Origin: Ananas comosus
Taxonomy: Eukaryota > Streptophyta > Magnoliopsida > Poales > Bromeliaceae
DNA: 64,000 bases
Assembly (NCBI RefSeq): GCF_001540865.1
Contig: NC_033626.1
Span: 13,360,065 to 13,424,064, forward strand
Direction: 5' to 3'
The notes beneath the pieces are model-generated. The model saw only the letters and a list, made by a program, of their open reading frames with translations. It searched no databases and had not been told where the DNA came from. Shown piece after piece: positions 24,780 to 35,096 of this stretch. Every line of letters starts with the position of its first letter. Positions within the stretch are counted from its first letter, which is position 1. A program made the translations under genes and the position numbers.

Positions 24780-26100
24780 TAATAAGCATTATTAATTATT
24801 GCATGGAATTGAGATGAGATCTCTGTGATAATGCAGCTCCTGTTTCTCTGCTAGTTTAGTATTATGGAACTGCACCTTCTGAGTTTCCCCAAATTTCAGT
24901 GTTATCAATGTGAAATTTTTCATCATTTTCTGAAAGTGAGGGGCAAAATTTTATAAAATGCTTGAGGATGAGATCTGAAGGATAATTTTTTTTTATTTTT
25001 TTATTTTGCACCTAGATTATTTCCTATGTGCAAAATTTGAATGTGGCGAAAAACTGTGTGATCTGGTAACGTTCATGGCGCAAGGTGGTATGATTTTTAA
25101 TTGAGATCAAAGTGCATTTGCTAATTTGTTGGCCTCTCTCTCTCTCGCCCCCGTCTCTCTAATATTCAATTAGGCCTTTTCGGCCCAGTAGACTCAAAAC
25201 TTAATTGGGCCTGTCCACGTAACCAACACTTACTGGGTTTGTTGGGCCCCTTGGACTAGAAAAAATGTGAAATGGAGCATTTTTTTGTCCCCTTCCATAC
25301 TGATTCATCTACTAAGTCCTCGTTGGGATATTCTTTTTTGATTTTTATTTTGTTTCCATATTCGTGGTTCATAGCGATTCCACGAGAATTTTGAGAGAAA
25401 GATAGCATGCAATCCGTTTCGTTTATTTTTTTTTTAAAAATAAACTTAGCAGAAAATACAAAGCAATTAGATTTCTTGGAATAACTGAGTACCAACTATC
25501 ATGTTCTTTTCCATTTGCACTACGGACAGTCGGGGTTGCTCAATAAGATTTTAAATCAGCTCAGTGGTTGTTTCCAGAGCTCGATGCCATGTCATAAGGC
25601 ATTTCTTGGTCACTTTCTGGTAATCAACCAAAGTTGGAATAAAATAAACGCCTTAAGATTTCCAATTCCAAGCAAACTTGCTTACCCCAGTCAAATTCAG
25701 CCACGAAATGATCAATCACTTAAACGCGGATTTCCTCCTCTACTGATCCCAGATTTGATTATTCGTGCTATCTCAATCACGTACAGGAAACCCATTAATG
25801 AAGATAATGACTCGCTTCAGAGAAAAGGATAAATGATAAATTTGATCTGTTTCTCGAAAGTTGAAGTTCTATATAATCGAGCAAAATGCTAGTAGAAAAC
25901 TTTTTAGTGAAAAGAATTATAAATATATATATATTTTTTTAATGTCGTCGTTACTAAATGACTTGTGTTCTAATTAATAATGCGTGGAAACTCGACTATA
26001 AATAAGGTCACAAATTGGAATCAAATGTGCAAAACGTAAAATTTTGAGCTTTATTTGAAAAATTTTATAGTTGAACTAAATGGACCAAACAAGTCCCGAT
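24780..26100. other. ALDH2 3' flank and intergenic DNA
   Basis: No credible gene. It contains a degenerate minus-strand SINE (25425-25540) and three GGCCCA/TGGGCC motifs at about 25182, 25206 and 25243 with no obvious gene attached. The ORF at 25515-25832 lacks any family resemblance. Confidence 0.5.
25425..25540 (-). mobile_element. Degenerate SINE copy
   Basis: The reverse complement gives GACTGTCCGTAGTGCAAATG, GTTGGTACTCAGTTATTCCAAG, then TCTGCTAAGTTTATTTTTAA and an A run. This parallels the minus SINE at 18500-18662 (CTTTAGCGCAAGTGGC, GTAGGTACTCGAAACC, CAGCTAAGTTTATTTTAA). The B box has decayed. Confidence 0.45.
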
Positions 26101-26109
26101 CTTTGTGGT

Positions 26110-26840
26110 ACCCAGCCCACACGTGTCACATCGGGGTCCCACACGTAATCATCCTACGTGGCCACGCGTGTACACCTGGCTCCGCTTGGACGCTTTGGCG
26201 TGCAGCTAAGTCACCTCTGCGACTGCCACGTGCCGTTCAATTTTCGCACCAGGGAGGGGATTATCCTACGTTGATCTCCGCCGTGTGGGGCCCCCAACTC
26301 CGCCACCCCCACACCCACGTCCACGTCCACGTCGCTGATACTCGGCACGTGTCCCGTTCCCTACCCCTACGTTTCGTGCATCCTCGCCGTTGGATTCTTA
26401 ATCATCTCTCGTGCTTGCCACTTAACGGCGACCCCGCCGATAATCACCGCACAGGAGACACCCTTCACACCAAAGGCACAGCCCGACGCGATTGCTGACG
26501 CACACGTGTCGACTATTTACTCGTCTTGTAAATACTACGCTGTTGGCTCCGTAACAGCTGATGAGATATTTATGTCGGCCAAGGAACTCAACGGAGACTT
26601 CTCCCCGCGACCGAGGGGGTTCACGGGGAACGGTAAGTCCTTAGTAGGGCCGGTTAACTGCCACGTGTCCCCACTTTTCGCGCCCAGTCGCTCCGCCCGG
26701 ATCGTACGATCCATATCCAGAGGAAGCTACGCCGCCCCATTCATCTCCTTCCACGTGTCCCTCCCACACGCGTCAAATGATTGGACCAATGTTTCAGAGC
26801 TCGTAAAACCCACGTACGCAACCCCGCCTATAAAATCGCA
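26110..26840 (+). promoter_or_regulatory. PUB promoter with G-box/ABRE array, CCAAT and TATA box
   Basis: Six perfect CACGTG hexamers (starting about 26120, 26227, 26346, 26503, 26662, 26752), five of them as CACGTGTC, plus TACGTGG at 26155. Further ACGT cores lie at 26143, 26317, 26323, 26329, 26369 and 26812. A CCAAT (26786-26790) and a TATA box TATAAAA (26829-26835) follow, placing transcription start about 90 bp before the ATG at 26953. ACGTG-core elements bind bZIP (ABF/AREB) and bHLH factors in plants. ABA or stress control is inferred. Confidence 0.75.
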
Positions 26841-26952
26841 CAAGCGAAGTACGCTTCGAACTTCGTTCTCATTTTATTCTGTTTTTTTTATTTCTTTCAA
26901 AAAAATCTTTCTACTGCTGCTGCGGCTGCTGCTGCATTCTTATTCTTTTTCT

Positions 26953-28950
26953 ATGACGCATTTATCGGCACGCCGGATTCTTGATCTTCCGGCGATCGGC
27001 CCCTGCGACTCGATCTCGCTGCCCACGCTTCTCCGCGCACTAATCCGTGTATCCGGAGCGATCATCGCCCGCCGATCGGACGCATTTCCAATCCACCGCC
27101 GCATAATTCTCGAGACAATTCGCGAGGTCGGCGTGCTTCAGGAGTTCTTCGAGGATGTGGCGGAGCGCGGAACCGCACTTCCGGCTTCCGCCACGGTGGG
27201 CTTATCGGAGCTTTACATCGCGCTCCACAAGATCCAAAACCTCATCTCCGACTGCGCCCGGCGGGGGGCGCGCCTGTGGATACTTGCGCGGTCCGACCGG
27301 GTCTCGTCGGAGTTCCGGCTGCTGATCAGGTCCATTTCGGTAGCTCTCGACGTGCTTCCCTTAGACGCCATCGACGCGGCTCCGGAGATGAAGGAGCTAA
27401 TCTTTCTTTTATCGGCGCAAGCGCGCAAAGTCGGCGTCGAAGTCGATCCTGCGGACGACTCCGCAGCTCGGACAGTTCGGTTCGTGCTGGACCAGTTTAA
27501 AAGTGGGGCCGCGCCCGACCCGGCCGATCTGAGCCGGGTGCTGAAGCGATTGGACGTAAGCACATGGTCGGAGTGCGACGAGGAGGTGTCGTTCTTAGAA
27601 GAGGAGATGTTCTCATGCTTACAAGAGGAAAGCAATGAAGTTGCTATTTTCGGTACGTTGATGTCGTTCATGGTCTATTGCCGCGTAGTTCTCTTTATTA
27701 CCATCGACGGTGAAGGAGTTGGCCGTGACGAACGTGCGCGCCGAGCGTTCGATACCAGTTCGCTTAATCCACAAACACTGGTATGCCCAATTTCTCTTGA
27801 GATCATGAAAGATCCTGTAACGATCTCCACTGGTCACACCTACGATCGTGTGGCGATTAAGAAATGGATCAAATCCGGTAGCTGCACGTGCCCGATAACG
27901 GGGGAGAAGCTCACTAATGTCGACTTCGTCCCGAACTCGTCTCTCCGACGTGTTATCGAGCAATTCTATAGCAACAAGGGCGTCGAAATCTCCGAGTCAA
28001 ACACGAAGCATACCTGGAATATAGAAAAGACCGCCACGCCGTTTAGTTCGGCTGCGGCCGGAGCGACTAAAATGGCGGTGGCTTTTCTTATCGAGAAGCT
28101 TGCAAAAGGAGGTGAAGAGGAGGAGAAGAGAAAGGCGGTTTACGAGATTCGGAAGCTATCTAAGTTCAATCTATTCAACAGAGCTTGTTTGGTCGAAGCC
28201 GATGCGGTTCCGTGGCTTCTTTACCTTCTCTCCTCCTCCTCCTCCTCCGATGCTTCGACCCAACTCAATATCGTTTCCGCATTGTTGAATCTTTCGAAGC
28301 ACCCTAATGGTCGAAAGGCGGTCTTCGAGGCCGGTGGTGTCGATCTTATAATAGATATTATGCGGGTCGGGCTAAAAGTCGAGGCGCAGAATAATGCGGC
28401 GGCGATTCTTTTCTATCTTTCTTCGGCCGACGAGTATCGGAAAGAGATAGGAGAGATTAGAAGGGCTATTCCAGCACTGCTGGAGCTGCTACAAGAAGGC
28501 TCTTACCGCGGTAAGAAGAATGCCATCACTTGTCTCTTTGGATTACTCCAATATCCGGGAAATCATCGTAAGATCGTAGCGGCCGGAGCTATTCCCGTTC
28601 TTACAAATCTCCTTTCGAGCGATCACGTTGATCTTGCGAATGATTCCGTCCAAGTCCTCGAAAAGATTGCCGAGAGGGATGAAGGAACGGATGCTATCAT
28701 CGGGTCTGCGGGCATTGCTAAGATTGCGGAGATCCTAAGCTCGACGAGCTCTCGGTCGGGGAAGGAGCATTGTGTATCGCTTCTGCTGCATTTGTGCAGC
28801 AACGGCGGAGACAAGGTTGTTAGTGTTATCGAGAAGATACCGCCGCTCATATCGTCATTGTATTCGATCGTAACGGAGGGATCCCCTCAGGCCGGCAGGA
28901 AGGCCAGGTTGATTCTCAACCGCATCCACCGCCGGTCCACGATTTCGTGA
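26953..28950 (+). CDS. U-box/ARM-repeat E3 ubiquitin ligase, PUB18/PUB19 type
   Basis: Single-exon gene, 665 aa. It transfers ubiquitin from an E2 to substrates selected by its ARM repeats. The N-terminal UND region (about 1-250) is followed by the U-box at about 272-346 (LVCPISLEIMKDPVTISTGHTYDR, then KKWIKSGSCTCPITGEKL), with the Pro and Trp positions that contact E2. C-terminal ARM repeats occupy about 375-655 (NIVSALLNLSKHPNGRKAVFEAG, NNAAAILFYLSS, NAITCLFGLLQY). The frame is open upstream to 26506, but the TATA box at 26829 puts that part in the promoter, so ATG 26953 (MTHLSARRILDLPAIG) is chosen. Known family: Arabidopsis PUB18/PUB19 dampen ABA and drought responses. The ABRE array fits such a feedback role (inference). 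Confidence 0.93.
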   Translation: MTHLSARRILDLPAIGPCDSISLPTLLRALIRVSGAIIARRSDAFPIHRRIILETIREVGVLQEFFEDVAERGTALPASATVGLSELYIALHKIQNLISDCARRGARLWILARSDRVSSEFRLLIRSISVALDVLPLDAIDAAPEMKELIFLLSAQARKVGVEVDPADDSAARTVRFVLDQFKSGAAPDPADLSRVLKRLDVSTWSECDEEVSFLEEEMFSCLQEESNEVAIFGTLMSFMVYCRVVLFITIDGEGVGRDERARRAFDTSSLNPQTLVCPISLEIMKDPVTISTGHTYDRVAIKKWIKSGSCTCPITGEKLTNVDFVPNSSLRRVIEQFYSNKGVEISESNTKHTWNIEKTATPFSSAAAGATKMAVAFLIEKLAKGGEEEEKRKAVYEIRKLSKFNLFNRACLVEADAVPWLLYLLSSSSSSDASTQLNIVSALLNLSKHPNGRKAVFEAGGVDLIIDIMRVGLKVEAQNNAAAILFYLSSADEYRKEIGEIRRAIPALLELLQEGSYRGKKNAITCLFGLLQYPGNHRKIVAAGAIPVLTNLLSSDHVDLANDSVQVLEKIAERDEGTDAIIGSAGIAKIAEILSSTSSRSGKEHCVSLLLHLCSNGGDKVVSVIEKIPPLISSLYSIVTEGSPQAGRKARLILNRIHRRSTIS

Positions 28951-29826
28951 TTCATACACGGGTCACGTACAGTAGCACGAGTTCGCAGCTCATCGCGCGA
29001 TTTAGTAATATTTCATCGATTTGTTTTAGATGATTAGAGGATGGAAGCATTCTTTTGTTCCTTTGATTTTTTTTTCTTCGTTAATGTCGTTGTTATGATC
29101 TCAGATCGGTTTTTTATGAGATCTAGGGATCATGGATTCATATGCATGTATGTGTATGTAGAATTGTGTGCATATTGCTATTCATTTATATGTTGTTTTG
29201 ATGCACTGATGTACATAAGATTAGTCTTATAGAAAGTTTATTTTTTCTTTTTATTTTTTCCGGAGAACTCAAGCTTTAGTTAGCTTCAGTGTACTATCAT
29301 TATTGATGTTATACTCTCTCTATAAATATGCATTACTAGTTATGAAACAGTAACAACTGATTCAATCTAAAGGGACCGCCAACCGACTAGTCTACTATAT
29401 GCCTAAACTACTCCACGTATCACCCACAGAGTTGGCCGATCTAAATAGAATGTCCCAAAGGACTACTGCGATAAAAATGCTAAAATGGCTCACTCTGAAG
29501 CGACACTCGGAGGAGCAACCCAGCTGAGTAAAAAAACGTACTTTGACCGTCTCGCTCTTCTACCACTTGTTGAAGAAAGTGGCCACGTGAAAGAAAGAGG
29601 AGCACTCGAGCTCAATCAAATTCACGTAGACTATAGTCAATACTAATACTCAAGCCGGTCAAAGAACCAAACCTTATGTAAAAACAAAATTCTAAAATGC
29701 AACGGGTATATTGGTGACGTGGCGTAACAAATCAATCAAATGTCTCCATTTAAGAATATATGTTCCATCATGATTGTAAAAAAAATATTTTTATTGTACT
29801 TTTGTTTAAAAAGTATGAATGTTATT

Positions 29827-29955
29827 GGCTTATTATTTGATGACGTGGTGCAAGTGTGATAGTGTCTTCTACGCCAGAAGTGTACACGTCATCAAATAAT
29901 AGGCCAAACACTCACGGGAAACGTGCCTTTCAAGCCTGTGAGTGTTTGGCCTAGA
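29827..29955. repeat. Two adjacent perfect or near-perfect hairpins
   Basis: GGCTTATTATTTGATGACGTG (about 29827-29847) is the inverted complement of CACGTCATCAAATAATAGGCC (about 29885-29905). Directly adjoining, GGCCAAACACTCAC (from about 29902) pairs with GTGAGTGTTTGGCC (ending about 29952). Both arms share the GGCC corner. Confidence 0.8.
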
Positions 29956-30379
29956 GGCCAATTTTGCATAATATTTATTATGCAATATTTTATTATTTGA
30001 TCAACATTGTTATTCCCTTTTTTTTATCACATGGCCCGTAGGCCGTGACCCCTAGGCCCAACCCATCCCAACTCACATATGGACTTAGCCAATGGAATAC
30101 CCACTAGAATAGTGCGTTTATTAAAGCACCATAGATCTTTCAAGCAAAATCGATGTTACTGAATTAATACTTTTACTTGATTTTAAGACTCACTATTTAA
30201 TATATATTTATTATTTTTAAAAATCGAACTAAAAGAAAGGCCACCTACCCTATTATATGGTTGAGCGAGGAGGGAAAAGGCTTCTTCTAGAATGTTTTGT
30301 GAAACGCAGTAATGGGTTTCCAATTACTAACCATAAATGTATTATGTAACTACTCTTTTGAATAACAATTTAATTAGTT

Positions 30380-30815
30380 AAAAGAAATTATTTGGTTGCA
30401 TGTAGTTACAATTGTACTGTACTAAAAATTTAATGTTTGATCTGATATGTTTAACTCAAACTGCTGGAGTAGGAACTGTAATAAGAGGTCTAACTGCAGC
30501 AGTTGGAACTACGTCCAAAATGACTGCAGTTCGGACTGCAGCAATTGAAAAAAATAACTTTAAACAAAAAACTATGCTTACCCCCTTAAATATTTTTTAA
30601 ATAAAAAAATATTTTTTTTCCATTGGAGATAATCTCACTATCAAATATATAAAATGATAAAATTTAAAAATTATTTCGTAACTATATATAACCAAATAAA
30701 TTATTTATAGTTTCAATATTTTTTACTATATCTAATCAAATAGAATGCATTTAGTTGCAACCGTATATATCTTCAACTATACTGTATTTATAATTATATC
30801 AAACCAAATGTTCCC
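30380..30815. mobile_element. Possible MITE with short inverted ends
   Basis: ATTTGGTTGCATGTAGTTAC at the left compares with the reverse complement of the right end, ATTTGGTTTGATATAATTAT. Both ends start with ATTTGGTT. The interior has a run of CTGCAG-containing repeats. The match is imperfect and no target duplication was fixed. Confidence 0.35.
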
Positions 30816-31211
30816 CAAGTAGCAAATATTAACATCACATACGATCAGTGATATTTTAACAGTAATAGAATCCAAACAAGAACAATAGAAAGTGAGCCGG
30901 TATGAGCGTAGGAATCTTTGGAACTTCCATAATTCTATGCATAATCTCTTGTTAATTTCTCTTGATTAAATTAAGAATAAAAAGAGTGGAGTGCGTTTTC
31001 AAGCCACCACGTTTTGGTACCGTACCATTCCTAAATAATAAATGATCAAGATGTGTGCTCTAAACCTAATGCATTAGTTACATCACAGAGTGGGGAGTAA
31101 TTAATATCGCGTTCAATTTGGAACCAGTAAAAAGTGTTAAGTAGGCCTACTAATAATTTATATGAAGTTTTTACTATTAATTATTATTTTGGTTTTATTT
31201 ACTTTTAGGTA

Positions 31212-31600
31212 TGGTTCGGGAATAAGTTTTTTTTTTTTTTTTGAAAAATAGGTAGCTTAAAATCGCTACCCGCTTCATTCATTAGGGGAATGAATTAGGC
31301 TTACAAAATGGAGGCAGCCAAGGCCTCCGTAAGGAGAGAGAGCGACAGAAGCAAAAAAAACAAAAAACAATGCAAAGACATGGGGGAGGGGAAAATAGAA
31401 GCGAGAAACAAATCACAACCACAAAAAATTACGGAAAACCGTTCAGCGAGGGGTGGTCCAAGAGGCGAACAGGAGCTTAATTTGATCCAAGCACCGGATA
31501 GGATGGGGGCACTGTCTCGAAAGATTATAGCATTCCTTTCCGTCCAAATTACCCACTAGATTGCAGAGAGGAAGGATAGGGAAGTATTATTTCAGACTAT
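31212..31600 (-). mobile_element. LINE (L1-type) 3' end: ORF2 terminus, 3' UTR and A tail
   Basis: Read on the minus strand: WVIWTERNAIIFRDSAPI, the C-terminal motif of plant L1 ORF2 proteins. The frame then drifts to a stop near 31290. A 3' tail GAATGAAGCGGGTAGCG, a loop and GCTACC follow, with an A run (poly-T at 31228-31242 on the plus strand). 5'-truncated. The tail recurs at 52650 and, diverged, at the 3' ends of the SINEs near 18.4 kb. Confidence 0.7.
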
Positions 31601-32270
31601 CCCTGAGATAGATACAACTTTTGAAATAAAATTAATTTTACGTTTGGATGAGAATTGAATTTTTTTGGAAATAAGCAAAATAGCATTCAGATGGTTAGAT
31701 TGGAAGAGTAGGAATAAAAATAATTATATTTTTAATATAATAATATTTTATCTAATTAATTAAATAATAATTCAACTTACTTAATTTACTAATTAATCAT
31801 TACTATTGCTAAATAGCCCTAAATGTTAATTAATAAATTAATTAATCAGGTATAATTTAATAATTTAATAAATTAATTAGTTAGTTACAGCCAAATAATT
31901 AAATTAGTAAAAATAATAATTAATTAATCAATATAAATATTAGTTATTAAATAAGTACACTAATAAATAATTAATTATTTAATTAACATATTAATTAAAA
32001 TAATAAATTAATTACTCAAATAGCTAATTAAATATTTATTAGAGTAATAAATTAAGCAGTACAATTAATAATTTCATAATAAAAATAATATATTATAATA
32101 TATAACAATATTATGGCTATATAATTTAGTTTTAATTTAATTATAAAATTTAAAATTAAACTTTAGAATAGTACTGTTACGCTAAAATAATAGAATAGTA
32201 AATTTTGAACTATTCCAAAATAATAAAAAAATAATAATATTTAATCGGAATAAAACATTTCAGCTCAAAA
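31600..32270. other. Very AT-rich block (ATTAATTAA runs)
   Basis: About 600 bp of TTAATTAATT-type sequence without coding capacity. Part may be an old non-autonomous transposon, but I could not pair its ends. Confidence 0.4.
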
Positions 32271-32429
32271 AATACTCTGTTCGGTGGGATAGCGGAGATT
32301 TTCGTTATCACTGTTTTATCGGTGGTGGCAGAGTGTCGCATCGCTCGAGCTGTCACTTACCCGGGGAGGCGGGGACTCTTCTTCTCCGATTAATTGTTGA
32401 TATGAGCGTTGGCGGAGGATCAAATAATT

Positions 32430-32473
32430 CATAGTTCATAGTTCGTAGTTCGTAGTTCGTAGTTCGTAGTTCG
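32430..32473. repeat. 7-bp tandem repeat (TAGTTCG)n
   Basis: About six units of AGTTCGT/AGTTCAT upstream of the UGT gene, followed by a TATA box TATATAG at 32480-32486. Confidence 0.9.
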
Positions 32474-32540
32474 TCGCTCATATATAGTGGGTAGTTTTAA
32501 TTAATTTGCTGCGGATCGAGAACAAATTAATTAAGCCACG

Positions 32541-33920
32541 ATGATGAGTTCTTCGGCGCCCTCATGCGCTTCCGATGATGCGCTCCCGATCCCCCGCGTA
32601 GCGATATTCCCGTTCGTGTCGAAAGGCCACACCATCCCCCTCGTCCACCTCGCGCGCCTCCTCCACCGCCGCCGCCTCCTCCTCCTCCTCCTCCTCCTCC
32701 TCCACCGCTGCACCACCACGACCTCTTTGCCATTCCCCCCCACCACCGCGCNCTCCCCAACGTCCCGGCCGCGGCCGGGGGCGTCGAGAGCGCCGACCAA
32801 TTCGCCTCCGCGTCCCTCTTCCTCCCCTTCGTCCGCGCCGCGTCCCTCCTCCGCCCCGCCTTCTCCGAATCCCTCCGCCGCCCCACTCCCCCGTCCCTCC
32901 TCGTCGCCGACGCCTTCCTCTTCTGGGCCCACGCCGCCGCCGCCGAGCTCGGCGTCCCCAGCGTCGTCTTCAACGGCATGGGCGCCTTCGCCTCCGCCGT
33001 GAGCCTCGCCGTCACCGTCCACAAGCCCCACGCCGGCGTCGCCTCCCGGCTCGAGCCGTTCCCGGTTCACCCCTTCCCGGGTCTCCGGCTCACGAGGGCC
33101 GACCTCGCCCCGCCGTTCGACGACCCGGACCCGAAGGGCCCCCTCTGGGACTTCATCGTGGAGGTAAGGGCCGCCACGCGGACCTGCCGCGGCACCCTGG
33201 TCAACACCTTCTACGAGCTGGAGCCGCTCTACGTGGACCGCTGGACCCGCGACCTCGGGGTCCGGGCCTGGTGCGTCGGACCCCTCTGCCTGGCCCGCGA
33301 CGCCGGCCCCGGTCCGGACCGGTCCCCCGTGATGGACTGGCTCGACTCCCGGCTCGCCGCGGGCCGGCCGGTCCTGTACGTGGCGTTCGGGTCCCAGGCG
33401 CGGCTGCCGTCTGCCCAGGCGGAGCAGCTCGCGGCCGGGCTGGACCGGTCCGGGCTGGACTTCCTCTGGGCGGTCCGGCCCGGCGAACCCGAGTTGCCGC
33501 AGGTCGGGGAGCGGGGGCGGGTGGTCGGGGAGTGGGTGGACCAGGTGCAGATCCTGGCGCACGGGAGCGTGCGGGGGTTCGTGACGCACTGCGGGTGGAA
33601 CTCAGTGCTGGAGAGCCTGAGCTGCGGGGTGCCCATGCTGACGTGGCCGATGATGGCGGAGCAGTGCCTCAACGCCAAGTTCGTCGTGGAAGAGCTGCGC
33701 GCCGAGCGGCGCCGCAGACGAGACGTCGGTGGCGGCGGAGGACGTCGAGAGGATGGCGAAGGAGCTGATTCTGGGGGAGACGGGGAAGCAGGCGGCGGCC
33801 AGGGCGGAGGAGCTGAAGGCCATGGCCAGGCAGGCAATGGAGAGCGGCAGCGGGTCGTCGTGGACGGCGCTGGCGACAATGATTCACGACGTTTGTGGGA
33901 GTACTGAGATCCAGAAATAA
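32541..33920 (+). CDS. UGT90A-like UDP-glycosyltransferase, frame broken twice
   Basis: Family 1 glycosyltransferase that moves a sugar from UDP-sugar to small acceptors in the cytosol. The N-terminus VAIFPFVSKGHTIPLVHLARLL holds the catalytic His (His30), and LLVADAFLFW fits the partner Asp region. The PSPG donor box is complete: WVDQVQILAHGS, HCGWNSVLESLSCG, WPMMAEQ. Two breaks interrupt it. The first is near 32740, where a run of 7 C (8 would restore LPFPPHHRALPNVP) sits 10 bp from an N and behind a (CTC)n tract that replaces the usual VTIFTTP region. The second is near 33695, after FVVEELRA, where the frame moves so that the tail (DETSVAAEDVERMAKELI to 33920) lies in the first frame again; about 10-20 bases seem lost. 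It is either a young pseudogene or an assembly fault. GC content is very high throughout. Confidence 0.8.
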
Positions 33921-33929
33921 ATTAAGCAA

Positions 33930-34650
33930 ACACTAACATTAATGGTTTCTCTTCTTAATTAGCCAGATATATATTAATTCTTACTGCGCCCCTATATAGC
34001 AGTACGTACGTACTGATCCTGGTTTTAGTTACCTCGAGTTATAATAAACGTCCAATGATCATGTTGTGGAATCGTAATTTGTTATGCTCCCGTTGCTCTT
34101 CATTCATTGTCCGAAACATGTACTGGGATTAGAGTGTTGTTAATCAAACGCAACACCACTCGTTACCTTATTACAAATGTGTTTTCCAAATATTTAATCT
34201 TTACCGTTTCTAAAAAGTCCGCTACTTTCGTATTTGATCTTCACAGTCAGAGGTTTTGAAAGTCACCGCTTTGTCAAAACTCAAAAGTGGTGGCATATCC
34301 ACGTACGTAATGATCGAAATTACAACTTCTTTGTAAACGTAGTTTCATGATCTTCATGCTTAATTTTGTGGTAATCACAAAGTTTAAAATTAATGTTTTA
34401 ATGATGTAAAAACTAATATGATATAATATTACTGTTTTTTTAATTATATTAATAATTTGTTGCAATTGCATCTAAATATTATTATTTTTTATTCCCGAAG
34501 AGATGAAAGTGTAGAAGCTCATAATCTATCCATTGTTTTTTTTTATCATTTTTTATGTACTTGTAATTTGCTAATAAAATTACCTATGAATTATAATAAA
34601 TTAAATTTTAAAAAGCAATAGTAACTTTTAGAGGAGTCGTTGTCATAAAG
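33930..34650. other. Intergenic spacer between UGT and CAS
   Basis: AT-rich, no supported gene or RNA. The minus frame at 34274-34471 has no family resemblance. Confidence 0.5.
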
Positions 34651-34795
34651 AGTGGCCACACATTGTGCTTCGCTCAGACAGTGTTCCTGGCCATCGCAAC
34701 CCCATCCCTCCGAGGTTCTCCGCCACGCTTATTATATCACGCACCGTCGAATCGAAATTGCTGTGTTTGTGCACGTGTGGTGAGCTTCAAAGGGA

Positions 34796-35057
34796 ATGGC
34801 GTTCCGAGCTGCGGCGGTGGCGAGGCCTCCTCCTCCTCCTCCTTCTCCTTCTTCTTCTTCTTCTTCTTCGACCAAGCCCAATCCCCGGGCGCTGCGTAGG
34901 GCATCTTCTTCTTCTCCACCTCGCTCCCACGCTTCCCCCGCGGCGCTCTCCCTCGTCGCCCTCTTCGCCACTTCCGCTTCCTACTCCGAGGCCAAGGCTC
35001 TCGCCTTCTCCAAAGAGAGCATCGTCGATTCCCTCACTAAGGCATTGTTGCTCCTTC

Positions 35058-35096
<39 letters not shown>

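Larger units (their letters stand above)
28960..31200. other. Intergenic region after the PUB gene
   Basis: Holds a hairpin cluster (29827-29955) and a possible MITE (30380-30815). No credible gene; the frames at 29041-29232 and 30412-30600 are short and without family resemblance. Confidence 0.5.

Noticed and set aside
26055..26498. 147-aa ORF before the PUB gene
   Set aside because: Lies in the promoter with the CACGTG array; composition follows the motif repeats, no domain.
26506..26952. Upstream extension of the PUB reading frame
   Set aside because: Spans the TATA box and CCAAT box; begins at a non-ATG codon. Family start fits ATG 26953.
33271..33768. Gly/Arg/Ala-rich ORF in another frame of the UGT
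   Set aside because: Shadow frame of a very GC-rich gene.
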